Source: Fidelibacterota bacterium (lineage in GTDB: Bacteria > Fidelibacterota > Marinisomatia > SCGC-AAA003-L08 > TS1B11). From it: a DNA stretch of 64,000 bases. A program made the translations under genes and the position numbers. Below the pieces are notes generated by a model. It was not told the origin of the DNA. It did not search any database and saw nothing but the letters and a program-made list of their open reading frames with translations. This document shows, in pieces, positions 15,274 to 22,913 of this stretch. Where the stretch lies: NCBI GenBank assembly GCA_004124875.1, contig SCKJ01000003.1, forward strand, positions 220,654 through 284,653, read 5' to 3'. Within the stretch, counting starts at the first letter, position 1; the number at the start of each line of letters is the position of its first letter.

Positions 15274-16844
15274 ATCAGGCGCTGGTACTCGCTTAAATCC
15301 AGCTGCCACACTTTTACGCCGCAATACCGGTCGCCCTCGGGGCAGATCGGCTTGGCGCCCGCCATATGACGCGGGGTGCAGGGCGGCAACAGAAACCGTC
15401 CCAGGCGCGGATGGACTTCGCGCACCTGCTGGGCCTCATCGACGCTCGCCCGCCAAATTTCCTCCTGGGCATTGTAGCAGAGCCGCATATGATGTTTGTG
15501 CAGCAGATTCAGCAGGTCGGCCGACTCCGTGAACCGCACGGCCACCGCGTTGGGCAGCAGGTAGTTGGCCTCTTCATCACTGACTCCCATGCGCTTCAGG
15601 CGGCCAATCCCATCCCATGTTCGAGTCATGGTCTCGTCGTAAAGCCGACGCGAGGCCTCGTCTGTCTGAACCAGCGTAGGGGTGATGTAATCGGGATCGC
15701 CGGAAAGCTGCATGGCGAGGGCGGGTCTGCTTCCGGGAGTCATGCGGTGGCGCTGATCCTGGCTGTCGGCCGCGTGGGACAATTTTTTCCTGAACGTGTA
15801 GCCGGGATGGTTGGCCGTCCGGGCCAGTTTATCGTGCGTGGTCAAGTTCAGCGTTTCCCCATAGAGAGCGTTGCGGGTGGGATCAAGCGCCAGCTCGATG
15901 GCTTCATCATCACTCAGCTCGGTGCGCGGCCGCCCCAGCACTTCGCGGACGGAATCGGCCACGACCTGCTCGGCATTGACTTTGTAATCGATGAGGCGGG
16001 ACGTGCGCCCCTCCAGGGAGGCATCGAACTCTGCGGCAAACTGAGGCGCAGGCGCCGCCTCTTCGAGCCACGGAAACAGGGCAAAATCGGAGCGGTTAAG
16101 CGGCTCCTGAAGCACAATTTTGTATTGCGGATCATGCGCCAGCACAGCGTTGACCATGAGCTCCACCACGCGCCGCTGCTCGAGTGGCACGTCCCCCTGC
16201 TGGCAGATGCGCCAGTAACGCAGCAGGGTCACGCCGCTCACGGTATGGTAGAGGTGAGCGAGCGTTGCGATAGGCGCCACGTAGCGGGCCGCTTCCTGGG
16301 TTATTTTCAGGATCGATTTGCGGTGTTCATCCTTCCGGCGGCCGCGAGCGGGGAAGAGGCGAAAATATTCCGCCTCGGCGGTGGGGAACAGGGATTCTCG
16401 CAGAGACCGGTAAGCTGCCAGCTGCATTTCGACTGTTGCAAGATAGACTTCCCGCGCCGCACTGGAGATTTGTGGCATATAGATGGCGTCGGCCTTGAGG
16501 CGCACATAGCGCTGGCTCACCTGCTCGGAATTGTAAAAGGGGTGGCTGTGCAAAAACGACCAGATGAACTGCCGTGAGACGCCGCTGAGGGCAAATTGAA
16601 ACTGGGCATGCTGAAAAGTGGTGTGGTGCCCAGCCTGGTAGATCGACTCTGCGATGGCCCGGTCGCGCCCCTCCGCGGTGAGATCAATGGCGCTGTCAAG
16701 GATAATCCCTTTGCCGCTGTAACAGGTGCGGGCAGTGGCGATGGCATTACTGAAGGGTGTCGAAAACGCCTTGACGAGCTCCACAACCGGCTGGGTGCTG
16801 CCTGCCGATGCAACACTTTTTGACGTTTTTACCGCTTCGGCCAT
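15270..16844 (-). CDS. thyX: Double-domain flavin-dependent thymidylate synthase (ThyX-like)
   Basis: FAD-dependent methylation of dUMP to dTMP is expected of the family. At 524 residues it is about twice canonical ThyX length and contains two ThyX-like halves. The N-half has ATARTCYSG, the helix AGHHTTFQHAQFQFALSGVS and SQRYVR at 110-115, but SHP where RHR should be. The C-half starts near 325 (ARTANHPGYTF), has QRHRMTPGSRP with RHR at 365-367, and ends with HMRLCYNAQEEIWR. The two halves thus hold complementary parts of the signature RHRx7SxR. It overlaps the 3' end of the UGA-containing gene by 4 bases, convergently. No thyA is seen in the window. Confidence 0.85.
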   Translation of the reverse strand: MAEAVKTSKSVASAGSTQPVVELVKAFSTPFSNAIATARTCYSGKGIILDSAIDLTAEGRDRAIAESIYQAGHHTTFQHAQFQFALSGVSRQFIWSFLHSHPFYNSEQVSQRYVRLKADAIYMPQISSAAREVYLATVEMQLAAYRSLRESLFPTAEAEYFRLFPARGRRKDEHRKSILKITQEAARYVAPIATLAHLYHTVSGVTLLRYWRICQQGDVPLEQRRVVELMVNAVLAHDPQYKIVLQEPLNRSDFALFPWLEEAAPAPQFAAEFDASLEGRTSRLIDYKVNAEQVVADSVREVLGRPRTELSDDEAIELALDPTRNALYGETLNLTTHDKLARTANHPGYTFRKKLSHAADSQDQRHRMTPGSRPALAMQLSGDPDYITPTLVQTDEASRRLYDETMTRTWDGIGRLKRMGVSDEEANYLLPNAVAVRFTESADLLNLLHKHHMRLCYNAQEEIWRASVDEAQQVREVHPRLGRFLLPPCTPRHMAGAKPICPEGDRYCGVKVWQLDLSEYQRLI

Positions 16845-16891
16845 AGGCTCATTATTACCAGCTTATCCTGGCGCGGGCCACAGCATAAATC

Positions 16892-17668
16892 CTACGACTC
16901 GTAGATTTGCAAAAATGCGCTAACCACCGCAGGATTGCCTCCGACCAGGCCCGGCCGCGTTGTGACCTCTTCCTTGTTGTAGGTCATGATCTCGCCCCCC
17001 AGATGGCGCAACTCTCCGCCTGCTTCCCTGAGCAGGCAGTCGCCGGCGCAGACGTCCCACTCGTTTTTGGGCCGCAAGGTCGCGAACATATCGTGCTTGC
17101 CGGCGGAGACCAGTCCCAATTTGTAGGCAACGCTGCCGATAGGGACCAGGTCCCGGAATTTGCTTGCGTAGGGCGTCCACAGCCCTTTGCGCGTCTCCGA
17201 GCGGCTGTTGAGGATGTCCATCTCGCTCAAATCGGTTTTGGTGGAGACCTGGGTGGGGACGCCGTTGTAGGTTGTGCCTTGCCCTTCGCTGGCCACGAAC
17301 AGTTCCTTCGACACGGGGTTGAAAAGTACGCCGATAATGGGTCTACCATTTTCAGTCAGTGCCACGCTGACGACAAACTGCGGCACCCCTTCGATAAATT
17401 CCACGGTGCCGTCCAAGGGATCGACCACCCAGACACGCTCTCTGGATAGCCGCTCGTCGGTGTCGGCGGTCTCCTCGGAAAGCCACCCGTAGTCCGGAAA
17501 ATCATCGCGCAACCGCGTCTCCAAGTACGCGTTGGCGGCGTAATCGGCAGTGGTGACAGGGTTGCGGAATCCTTTGTCGTGAATCTCGTAGTCCGCTTGA
17601 AAGTAGGTCATGAGAATTCGGCCCGCCTCCTGTGTGGCATCGATGGCGGTGGCAAGGGGGTCAGGCAT
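16892..17668 (-). CDS. cysQ: Inositol-phosphatase-family 3'(2'),5'-bisphosphate nucleotidase
   Basis: Magnesium-dependent, lithium-sensitive phosphatase that most likely removes the 3' phosphate of PAP/PAPS; inositol monophosphatase is the alternative. The 258-residue protein shows Glu-rich GWLSEETAD near residue 61, the metal site WVVDPLDGTVEF at 80-91, and the second metal motif WDVCAGDCLLREAGG near 204. It begins at an ATG with no obvious ribosome site and lies 47 bases downstream of the ThyX start, so the two on the same strand are probably read together. Family assignment is secure, substrate less so. Confidence 0.87.
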   Translation of the reverse strand: MPDPLATAIDATQEAGRILMTYFQADYEIHDKGFRNPVTTADYAANAYLETRLRDDFPDYGWLSEETADTDERLSRERVWVVDPLDGTVEFIEGVPQFVVSVALTENGRPIIGVLFNPVSKELFVASEGQGTTYNGVPTQVSTKTDLSEMDILNSRSETRKGLWTPYASKFRDLVPIGSVAYKLGLVSAGKHDMFATLRPKNEWDVCAGDCLLREAGGELRHLGGEIMTYNKEEVTTRPGLVGGNPAVVSAFLQIYES

Positions 17669-17808
17669 GGATCAATTTACGACAGGGGCTTGCGCAGCTG
17701 TAATCTCTTATTAACGCGCTTTGGCGATTCCGATGACACCGCTGGCGACACGGCTACCCGCAGCCCCCGTGGGCTGGGAAATTAGGTCGTCAGTCGGGGC
17801 ATTCTTTC

Positions 17809-18765
17809 CTATTTGAAATAAAGCTGGACACGGACTCCCACGGTGTTGCCAACCGACTTGTGGTTGCAGGACTTCATGAGGTCGTAGATACGGTTACCGA
17901 ATTGAAAATCCGAGATCAAAAGCGCGATGGGCTCCTGAGTTTCCACCATCCAGCCGCGATTCCTGGGGGTCACGTCAAGCGTCGCAGAGATATCCCGGGC
18001 AACCCCATTGAGCACGATGCTGCCACTGGCCCGGATGGAATAGGTCTTCCCTTCCCTCCAGGACTTGAAAGAGCGCTTTCCCAAATCAAACTGGTCAAAT
18101 ACGACCACCGCATCGCCTAAATCGCTCTCCATGCTGCGAAAGAAGAGGTTCAGGATCCGATTGTTCCGTCCTGGCACAGCGGTATCTAAGGAGTTGATGT
18201 CGATGAGCATCTCCATCCGTTCCGGCCCCTTTTTGTTCATGGAGATAACCGCCAGATAATCCCGAAAATAGCCCAGTACCTCAGCGCTCTCGTTCTTCGC
18301 AATGCTGAAGGAGATTTCACCCACACCCAAGGTGGAGACCACCCCATCACCCCCTTCTATCAGGGATTCGGCCAGCACCGCCTTCTTTAGAAAATAGATG
18401 GTCTTGGCCGCATAGACATCCTCCAGCGGGATATCCCCCGGTGTGTGGTCGGGATCTGGATGGATGTTGGACGGGTCGTTGTAAAAATGCTCCCGAACCT
18501 CTTGCGTCCCGGCATGATGGACAACGGTCCGGCCGATGACATTGTAGGGTCCATCAACCGTCGGGCGGGTATCTCCCAATACCATCCGCGCTGTTCCAGC
18601 CACATCAGTGGACACGTTCCCCAGGCCACCCACGTGGCGCTCTACCGCTGCGGCCCGGGTAAAGAGGGCGTGAGGTTGCCCGTCACCGGCTTGACGGGCG
18701 AAGCCGCTAAGGGAGAGAATCGTGGTGGCCAATGCCACGGTGATCCAGAATGGGTAGGTGCGCAT
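17809..18765 (-). CDS. Secreted YceI-like protein
   Basis: 318 residues with a clear signal peptide (FWITVALATTILSLSGFARQA). The C-terminal 180 residues resemble YceI lipocalin-like proteins: STLGVGEISFSIAKNES, MLIDINSLDTAVPGRNNRI (compare SLDTGN..RD in YceI), and SGSIVLNGVARDISATLDV (compare ltl.GvTkPv.l.v). YceI proteins bind isoprenoid or other lipids in the periplasm. The N-terminal part (residues 25-140) has no recognised domain. It is divergent from UbiA, a prenyltransferase, which may be coincidence. The assignment rests on these strand motifs only. Confidence 0.55.
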   Translation of the reverse strand: MRTYPFWITVALATTILSLSGFARQAGDGQPHALFTRAAAVERHVGGLGNVSTDVAGTARMVLGDTRPTVDGPYNVIGRTVVHHAGTQEVREHFYNDPSNIHPDPDHTPGDIPLEDVYAAKTIYFLKKAVLAESLIEGGDGVVSTLGVGEISFSIAKNESAEVLGYFRDYLAVISMNKKGPERMEMLIDINSLDTAVPGRNNRILNLFFRSMESDLGDAVVVFDQFDLGKRSFKSWREGKTYSIRASGSIVLNGVARDISATLDVTPRNRGWMVETQEPIALLISDFQFGNRIYDLMKSCNHKSVGNTVGVRVQLYFK

Positions 18766-19015
18766 TATGGCTGTGTCCTTTCGCGCTCAGGCGTGTGGGT
18801 TATATAAGCCGTATTATTGTGGCTGTAAAGAGGTCAGGAGCTGGTACAATCGCCGCTGGCGAGTCCAATCATAACGAACTGGACTATGCGCATGGTGATT
18901 ATTCCTTCAACTGAAATAAGACATTATCGCTGTACCGAAATTACCTCAAGCGCGAGAACAGAACAAGGGTCTCCCCTGCACGGGTGATTGTAATGTAGAT
19001 TCAGAACCGGTTGCC

Positions 19016-19840
19016 ATGAGATCCATCTATTATTACTGGCTGATGCTGCACCCCTACACTTCGATGGCAGTGGCGGTGGTCACGGTGATCCTGGCCGCGC
19101 CCCTTGAGGGAGCCATCCATTACGGCCGCCTGGGGCACATCGGACTGACGATGCTGCTGGTACAGTTTTCAATCGGTCTCAGCAATGACCTGCTGGACGA
19201 GCCGTTCGATGCCATCGCCAAACCGGATAAACCGATTCCCGGTGGCCGGGTCAACCGCCGGGCTGCCATCGCGCTGCTGGCAGTCCTGGTCGCGGTCGGC
19301 TGGGCGCTGGGACTGGCCCTGGGTGGCCTTGCATTTTTAGTCATGATCCTGGGACAAGGCTGCGGCGTGGTCTACAATCTGGGGGTGAAACGGACAGGCT
19401 ACTCCTGGTTGCCACATGCCCTCGCCGCGCCGACATTATTGCTGTGGGTCAGGGTTGTCAATGAGACCGCTTCACCGGCCATCCTTTGGGCCTACCCGCT
19501 GGGATTGCTGCTGGGCCCCGCCCTGAACATAGCCAACCAGCTACCGGGCGCCGAGGAAGCGGCCGTCAGCGGCGAGCATAACCTGGTGCATCAATGGGGA
19601 GTGGTAAAAGCCCGGCGGCTGGCTGCGGCGCTGTTTATGTTGGCGGCGCTATCAATGCCGATGGTGGTGAAAAATCTGGGCAACGACGCCGGTTTGGCGG
19701 AAAAAAGCGCGCAGGTTGGCATCGCCCTCAGTCTGCTTTTCCTGCTGGTGGCCGAAGCGGATCGCAGGATCTATCTCTGGCCGTTGGCCCTGTTGATAGG
19801 GGCCACCTTGGGAGTCGGTTTTCATCTCTCCGTGCCGTAG
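19016..19840 (+). CDS. UbiA-family prenyltransferase
   Basis: Integral inner-membrane enzyme transferring a polyprenyl chain to an aromatic or other acceptor. The 274-residue protein has about eight or nine hydrophobic segments. The first Asp-rich motif is SNDLLDEPFDAIAKPDKP (NDxxDxxxD, near residues 59-76), followed by PIPGGRVN. The second region has VYNLGVKRTGYSWLPHA, matching the YxxxK stretch of the family, but the second DxxxD is not obvious (PGAEEAAVSGEHN at the expected site). It could take part in menaquinone, heme O or lipid biosynthesis. It is convergent with the adenylate-cyclase gene. Confidence 0.85.
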   Translation: MRSIYYYWLMLHPYTSMAVAVVTVILAAPLEGAIHYGRLGHIGLTMLLVQFSIGLSNDLLDEPFDAIAKPDKPIPGGRVNRRAAIALLAVLVAVGWALGLALGGLAFLVMILGQGCGVVYNLGVKRTGYSWLPHALAAPTLLLWVRVVNETASPAILWAYPLGLLLGPALNIANQLPGAEEAAVSGEHNLVHQWGVVKARRLAAALFMLAALSMPMVVKNLGNDAGLAEKSAQVGIALSLLFLLVAEADRRIYLWPLALLIGATLGVGFHLSVP

Positions 19841-19912
19841 ATCAATCACGGGCGCGGCTGCACTGCGGCGCTTCTGCCGGACGAGAAAAAATTTAGGGAA
19901 GAAATTGGTTCG

Positions 19913-21736
19913 CTATTTCGGACTGTCCATTTGGTCGAGCAGCTCCTGAAATCGAGGATGGCCATGCAGAGAGGTCAGATCGCCATCGTTTTCCACCCAT
20001 CCTCTGTTACTAAAACCCGCCAGCAAGACCTTCGAAAGGTAATCGAGCGCTTTTTCGGTGTCTCCTGCCCGGGCGTAGCAACAGGCAACGTTGTATACCG
20101 TTGTTAAATTGTCAGGGTCGATGGCGAGGGCACGCTCGGCAAATTCGAGGCCTCTCTCCCGCTCACCCTGGCCGATCAGCAATGCTGCGCCAAGGTCAAG
20201 TGCACGGATGTCATCCGGGTTTAGCTCCAGGCGTCTCTCGATGATTTTTATTGCCCGCCGCCGGGCCGATTCCATTTGCACAGTGTCGCCCAGCTTATCA
20301 TATACGGCGACGACTAGGCTCAGTGCCTGGAAATCCTGTGGGTTGACCTCTGCGGCCTTTTCAAACAGTTGTGCCGTTCGCTCCATTTTTCCCTGGGCCC
20401 AGCATGTGCGGGCATACAAATAGTATGCCTCGTATAGTTTATCATTCATGCCAATGGCTGTATCAAATTCGCTTTCAGCCAGATCGTATTGCCCATGAAG
20501 GGATGCGGCCCAACCATGAGAGACATGCGCTTCAGCCAGGTTAGGACCCAGTTCCAGGGCTTTCCCGCTGGCCTCGATGGCGGCCTCGACCTTGCTCTCA
20601 GCCGCGCCGAAATAAAGGTAGGACCAGGAATGGCAGTCGGCCAAACCCGCATAGGCCCGGGCAAACTCCGGGTCGATTTCTATGGCGCGCGTGAACATTC
20701 CTATCGCGAATTGCAGGCTCTCCAGGTTCGCCCGGTGGAAAAACTCACGTCCCCTGAGGTAGTAATCGTAGGCTTCGATGTTGTCGGTGGATTGCGTTAC
20801 CAGCTGCTGCTCGCCTCCCAGATTGATTTTCAATGCACTAACGACAGTCAGGGCAATCTCGTCCTGGATGGCGAACACATCCTCAAGTTCCCGGTCATAT
20901 TTCTCAGACCAAAGGTGGAAGCCGTCACTCACATTTATGAGCTGAACTGTTATGCGCAGCTGGTTGCCCGATTTGCGAATGCTGCCTTCCAGCACTTTGT
21001 CGACGCCCAGTTGGTTCCCGATCAAACGGATGTCTTGCTGCTTATTCTTGAAAGCGAATGCCGAGGTCCGGGCTACAACTTTCAGGTGATCGACTCGGGC
21101 CAAGGCGTCAATCAGCTCCTCAGTCATGCCATCGCAGAAATATTCCTGGTCTTTATCAGGGCTCATATCCACAAAGGGCAACACGGCTATAGCTGGGACC
21201 GTCCTATCGGCGCCGGAATCATCCTGGGCCTGAGATGCTGTGGTGAGGACGGTATAGACATCCACCGGTTCGGCAATCCCCTTGAGGTCTTTCCGGCCCA
21301 GGTGACCCGTACGGAGGCCCGATTGATTCCGGATATCCGCGTAGACCCGCTCCGAGACACAGATGCCCCCTGGCTCGGCCAGCGGTTCGATGCGCGAGGC
21401 CACATTCACGCCGTCGCCGAAGACATCCCCACCCCTGAACACCACATCGCCGATATGGATGCCGATACGTAGGGTCAGATCCTGATCATCTGCCAGGGAA
21501 CGCTGAATTTCCACGGCACACTGAACCGCTTCCACGGCGCTGGCGAAGGCAGATAGAGATCCGTCACCGATTTCCTTTAGCCACTCACCGTTGGCGCCCT
21601 CAATGATGGGCTTAAGAATCTCCCTGTTCCGGTCCAGGAGCTCCAGCGCCAGGCCTTCATCCCGGGACATCAGGGCTGTGTACCCAACAATGTCAGTGAA
21701 CATGATGGCGGCGAGGCGGCGTTTAGAGTCGCTCAT
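19913..21736 (-). CDS. Class III adenylate/guanylate cyclase with TolB-like and TPR domains
   Basis: Probable cytoplasmic cAMP-forming signalling protein of 607 residues with no membrane segment. Residues about 5-165 are the catalytic domain: MFTDIVGYTAL (first metal Asp), GEWLKEIGDGS (base-recognising Lys and second metal Asp), LRIGIHIGDVV, and FGDGVNVASRIEPLAEPGGI (transition-state Asn/Arg). A TolB-N-like region follows (TVPAIAVLPFVDMSPDKDQEYFCDGM), then at least six TPRs. Its start overlaps the stop of a short family remnant (ATGA at 21736-21733), so translation may be coupled. It is a paralogue of the gene at 27879-29921 but lacks that protein's membrane segment. Confidence 0.88.
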   Translation of the reverse strand: MSDSKRRLAAIMFTDIVGYTALMSRDEGLALELLDRNREILKPIIEGANGEWLKEIGDGSLSAFASAVEAVQCAVEIQRSLADDQDLTLRIGIHIGDVVFRGGDVFGDGVNVASRIEPLAEPGGICVSERVYADIRNQSGLRTGHLGRKDLKGIAEPVDVYTVLTTASQAQDDSGADRTVPAIAVLPFVDMSPDKDQEYFCDGMTEELIDALARVDHLKVVARTSAFAFKNKQQDIRLIGNQLGVDKVLEGSIRKSGNQLRITVQLINVSDGFHLWSEKYDRELEDVFAIQDEIALTVVSALKINLGGEQQLVTQSTDNIEAYDYYLRGREFFHRANLESLQFAIGMFTRAIEIDPEFARAYAGLADCHSWSYLYFGAAESKVEAAIEASGKALELGPNLAEAHVSHGWAASLHGQYDLAESEFDTAIGMNDKLYEAYYLYARTCWAQGKMERTAQLFEKAAEVNPQDFQALSLVVAVYDKLGDTVQMESARRRAIKIIERRLELNPDDIRALDLGAALLIGQGERERGLEFAERALAIDPDNLTTVYNVACCYARAGDTEKALDYLSKVLLAGFSNRGWVENDGDLTSLHGHPRFQELLDQMDSPK

Positions 21737-21816
21737 GGAACCTGTTTCTCCAGACGGAAGACTTTCCGGCGGCGGAGCTCATTGACGAAGGTAGATAGGC
21801 GTGAATGTGGTGGCAT
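21733..21816 (-). pseudogene. Leader-like remnant of a TolB-TPR family N-terminus
   Basis: A reverse-strand frame opens with ATG at 21816 and encodes 27 codons beginning MPPHSRLSTFVNELRRRKVF before TGA at 21735-21733. The two intact TM-TPR proteins start SRFSAFIVELRQRRVFRV and SRLSDFIAELRRRRVFRV, so this is the same start module, cut off after VFR. Its TGA overlaps the ATG of the cyclase gene. A promoter-like TTATATTC lies 24 bases upstream of its ATG, the same distance as in intact members. It may be a relic or a translated coupling leader. Confidence 0.65.
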
Positions 21817-21926
21817 GGCGTTGGGGCGCTAAACTGCCGGAATATAAGGGTGTCACGCCATGAAATCGACAGCGAGTACAACCTGCCGGGTGAACCGGCC
21901 ACGGTCGCATCTTGCCCCAAGGCAGG

Positions 21927-22829
21927 TCAGGCAGTTGACGGCAGGTCCGTCAGATTGAGGCTGATCTCCCAGAGCCGGGCAGCCAGCTCAGCATCGGCCG
22001 CCGCATTGGAGACTCGCATTTTTCTGCGGTTGGCCCAAAAGCTCCCTGAATCACCAGCCACCTTATCGGATGCGGCCAAGTAAACGACCGTGTCGGCCCC
22101 CTGCTCGTTGGTGCGCAGGAAGCGGCGTATAAACGTCTTCATGATCAGACCCCTGACCCCTTTTAAACTGCGCATCAGGTCGGTTGCCACCACACCGGGA
22201 TGGACAGAGTTGGCCGTCACACCCGCTGAAGCCAGCCGCCGGGCCAGTTCATTGGCCTGCAGGATTTGGGCCAGTTTGCTGCGGCCATAGGCGTCAAGGC
22301 CGGAGTAGCCATCCTCGATGGAGAGATCGTCCAGGTTCAGCCTGCCCTTGTGGTGCAGCGAAGAACTCACGTTGATGATTCGCGCCGGCGCGCTGGCGGT
22401 AAGGATGCCGGTGAGCTCCTGGGTGAGCAGGAAATGCGCCAGGTAGTTGATGCCGAAGTTGGACTCGTGGCCGTCGGCGGTCAACTGGCGCTCGAAGGCC
22501 ATGATCCCGGCATTATTGATGAGGATGTGCAGGGGCCAATCCAGCGCCTTGTACTGCTGGGCCAACTGGCGGACGTTATCCAGAGAGTTGAAATCGCAAG
22601 CCAGCATGGAGACCCTTTCATTGCCGGTCAGCTGCGCGATCTCACCCCGGGCCGTCTCTCCATGGCCGGCGTCACGGCTGACAATAACGACCCGCGCCCC
22701 CAGGGCGGCCAGGCCTACCGCCGTGGCCTTGCCAAGGCCCCGGTTGCCCCCGGTAATGAGGGCGGTTTTTCGCTCAAGCGAGGGGAAATCCTTTTTCCAG
22801 CGCTTTATTATTTTGTCCGTTGCCGTCAT
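21927..22829 (-). CDS. Short-chain dehydrogenase/reductase (retinol-dehydrogenase-like)
   Basis: NAD(P)-dependent oxidoreductase of 300 residues, at the long end of classical SDRs. The Rossmann motif is LITGGNRGLGKATAVG, then ACDFNSLDNV, LINNAGIMAF, the catalytic Ser in INVSSSLH, and Tyr/Lys in DAYGRSKLAQI. VHPGVVATDLM is typical of the retinol-dehydrogenase/WW-oxidoreductase-like subgroup. The substrate is unknown. A TATATTTC element lies about 21 bases before the ATG, like the promoters of its TPR neighbours, and a remnant of a TPR-family start lies immediately upstream. Confidence 0.87.
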   Translation of the reverse strand: MTATDKIIKRWKKDFPSLERKTALITGGNRGLGKATAVGLAALGARVVIVSRDAGHGETARGEIAQLTGNERVSMLACDFNSLDNVRQLAQQYKALDWPLHILINNAGIMAFERQLTADGHESNFGINYLAHFLLTQELTGILTASAPARIINVSSSLHHKGRLNLDDLSIEDGYSGLDAYGRSKLAQILQANELARRLASAGVTANSVHPGVVATDLMRSLKGVRGLIMKTFIRRFLRTNEQGADTVVYLAASDKVAGDSGSFWANRRKMRVSNAAADAELAARLWEISLNLTDLPSTA

Positions 22830-22831
22830 GA

Positions 22832-22912
22832 TCAGTTGATTGGAAGAACCGAAATATAGGGTGCCGCCCGGAAAACTCTCCTGCGGCGGAGCTCGGAAAT
22901 GAAGGCTGAGAG
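22832..22912 (-). pseudogene. Remnant of a TolB-TPR family N-terminus
   Basis: One base after the TAG stop of the TM-TolB-TPR gene (22916-22914) the reverse strand reads LSAFISELRRRRVFR, then diverges (AAPYISV...) to a TGA just before the SDR start codon. This is the family start module seen intact at 24656 and 58765. There is no start codon, so it is a decayed relic of a former neighbouring family member. Confidence 0.65.
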
Positions 22913-22913
22913 G

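Noticed and set aside
15366-16577. Long forward frame opposite ThyX
   Set aside because: ThyX motifs are unambiguous on the reverse strand; the forward frame is a shadow produced by GC-rich codon bias.
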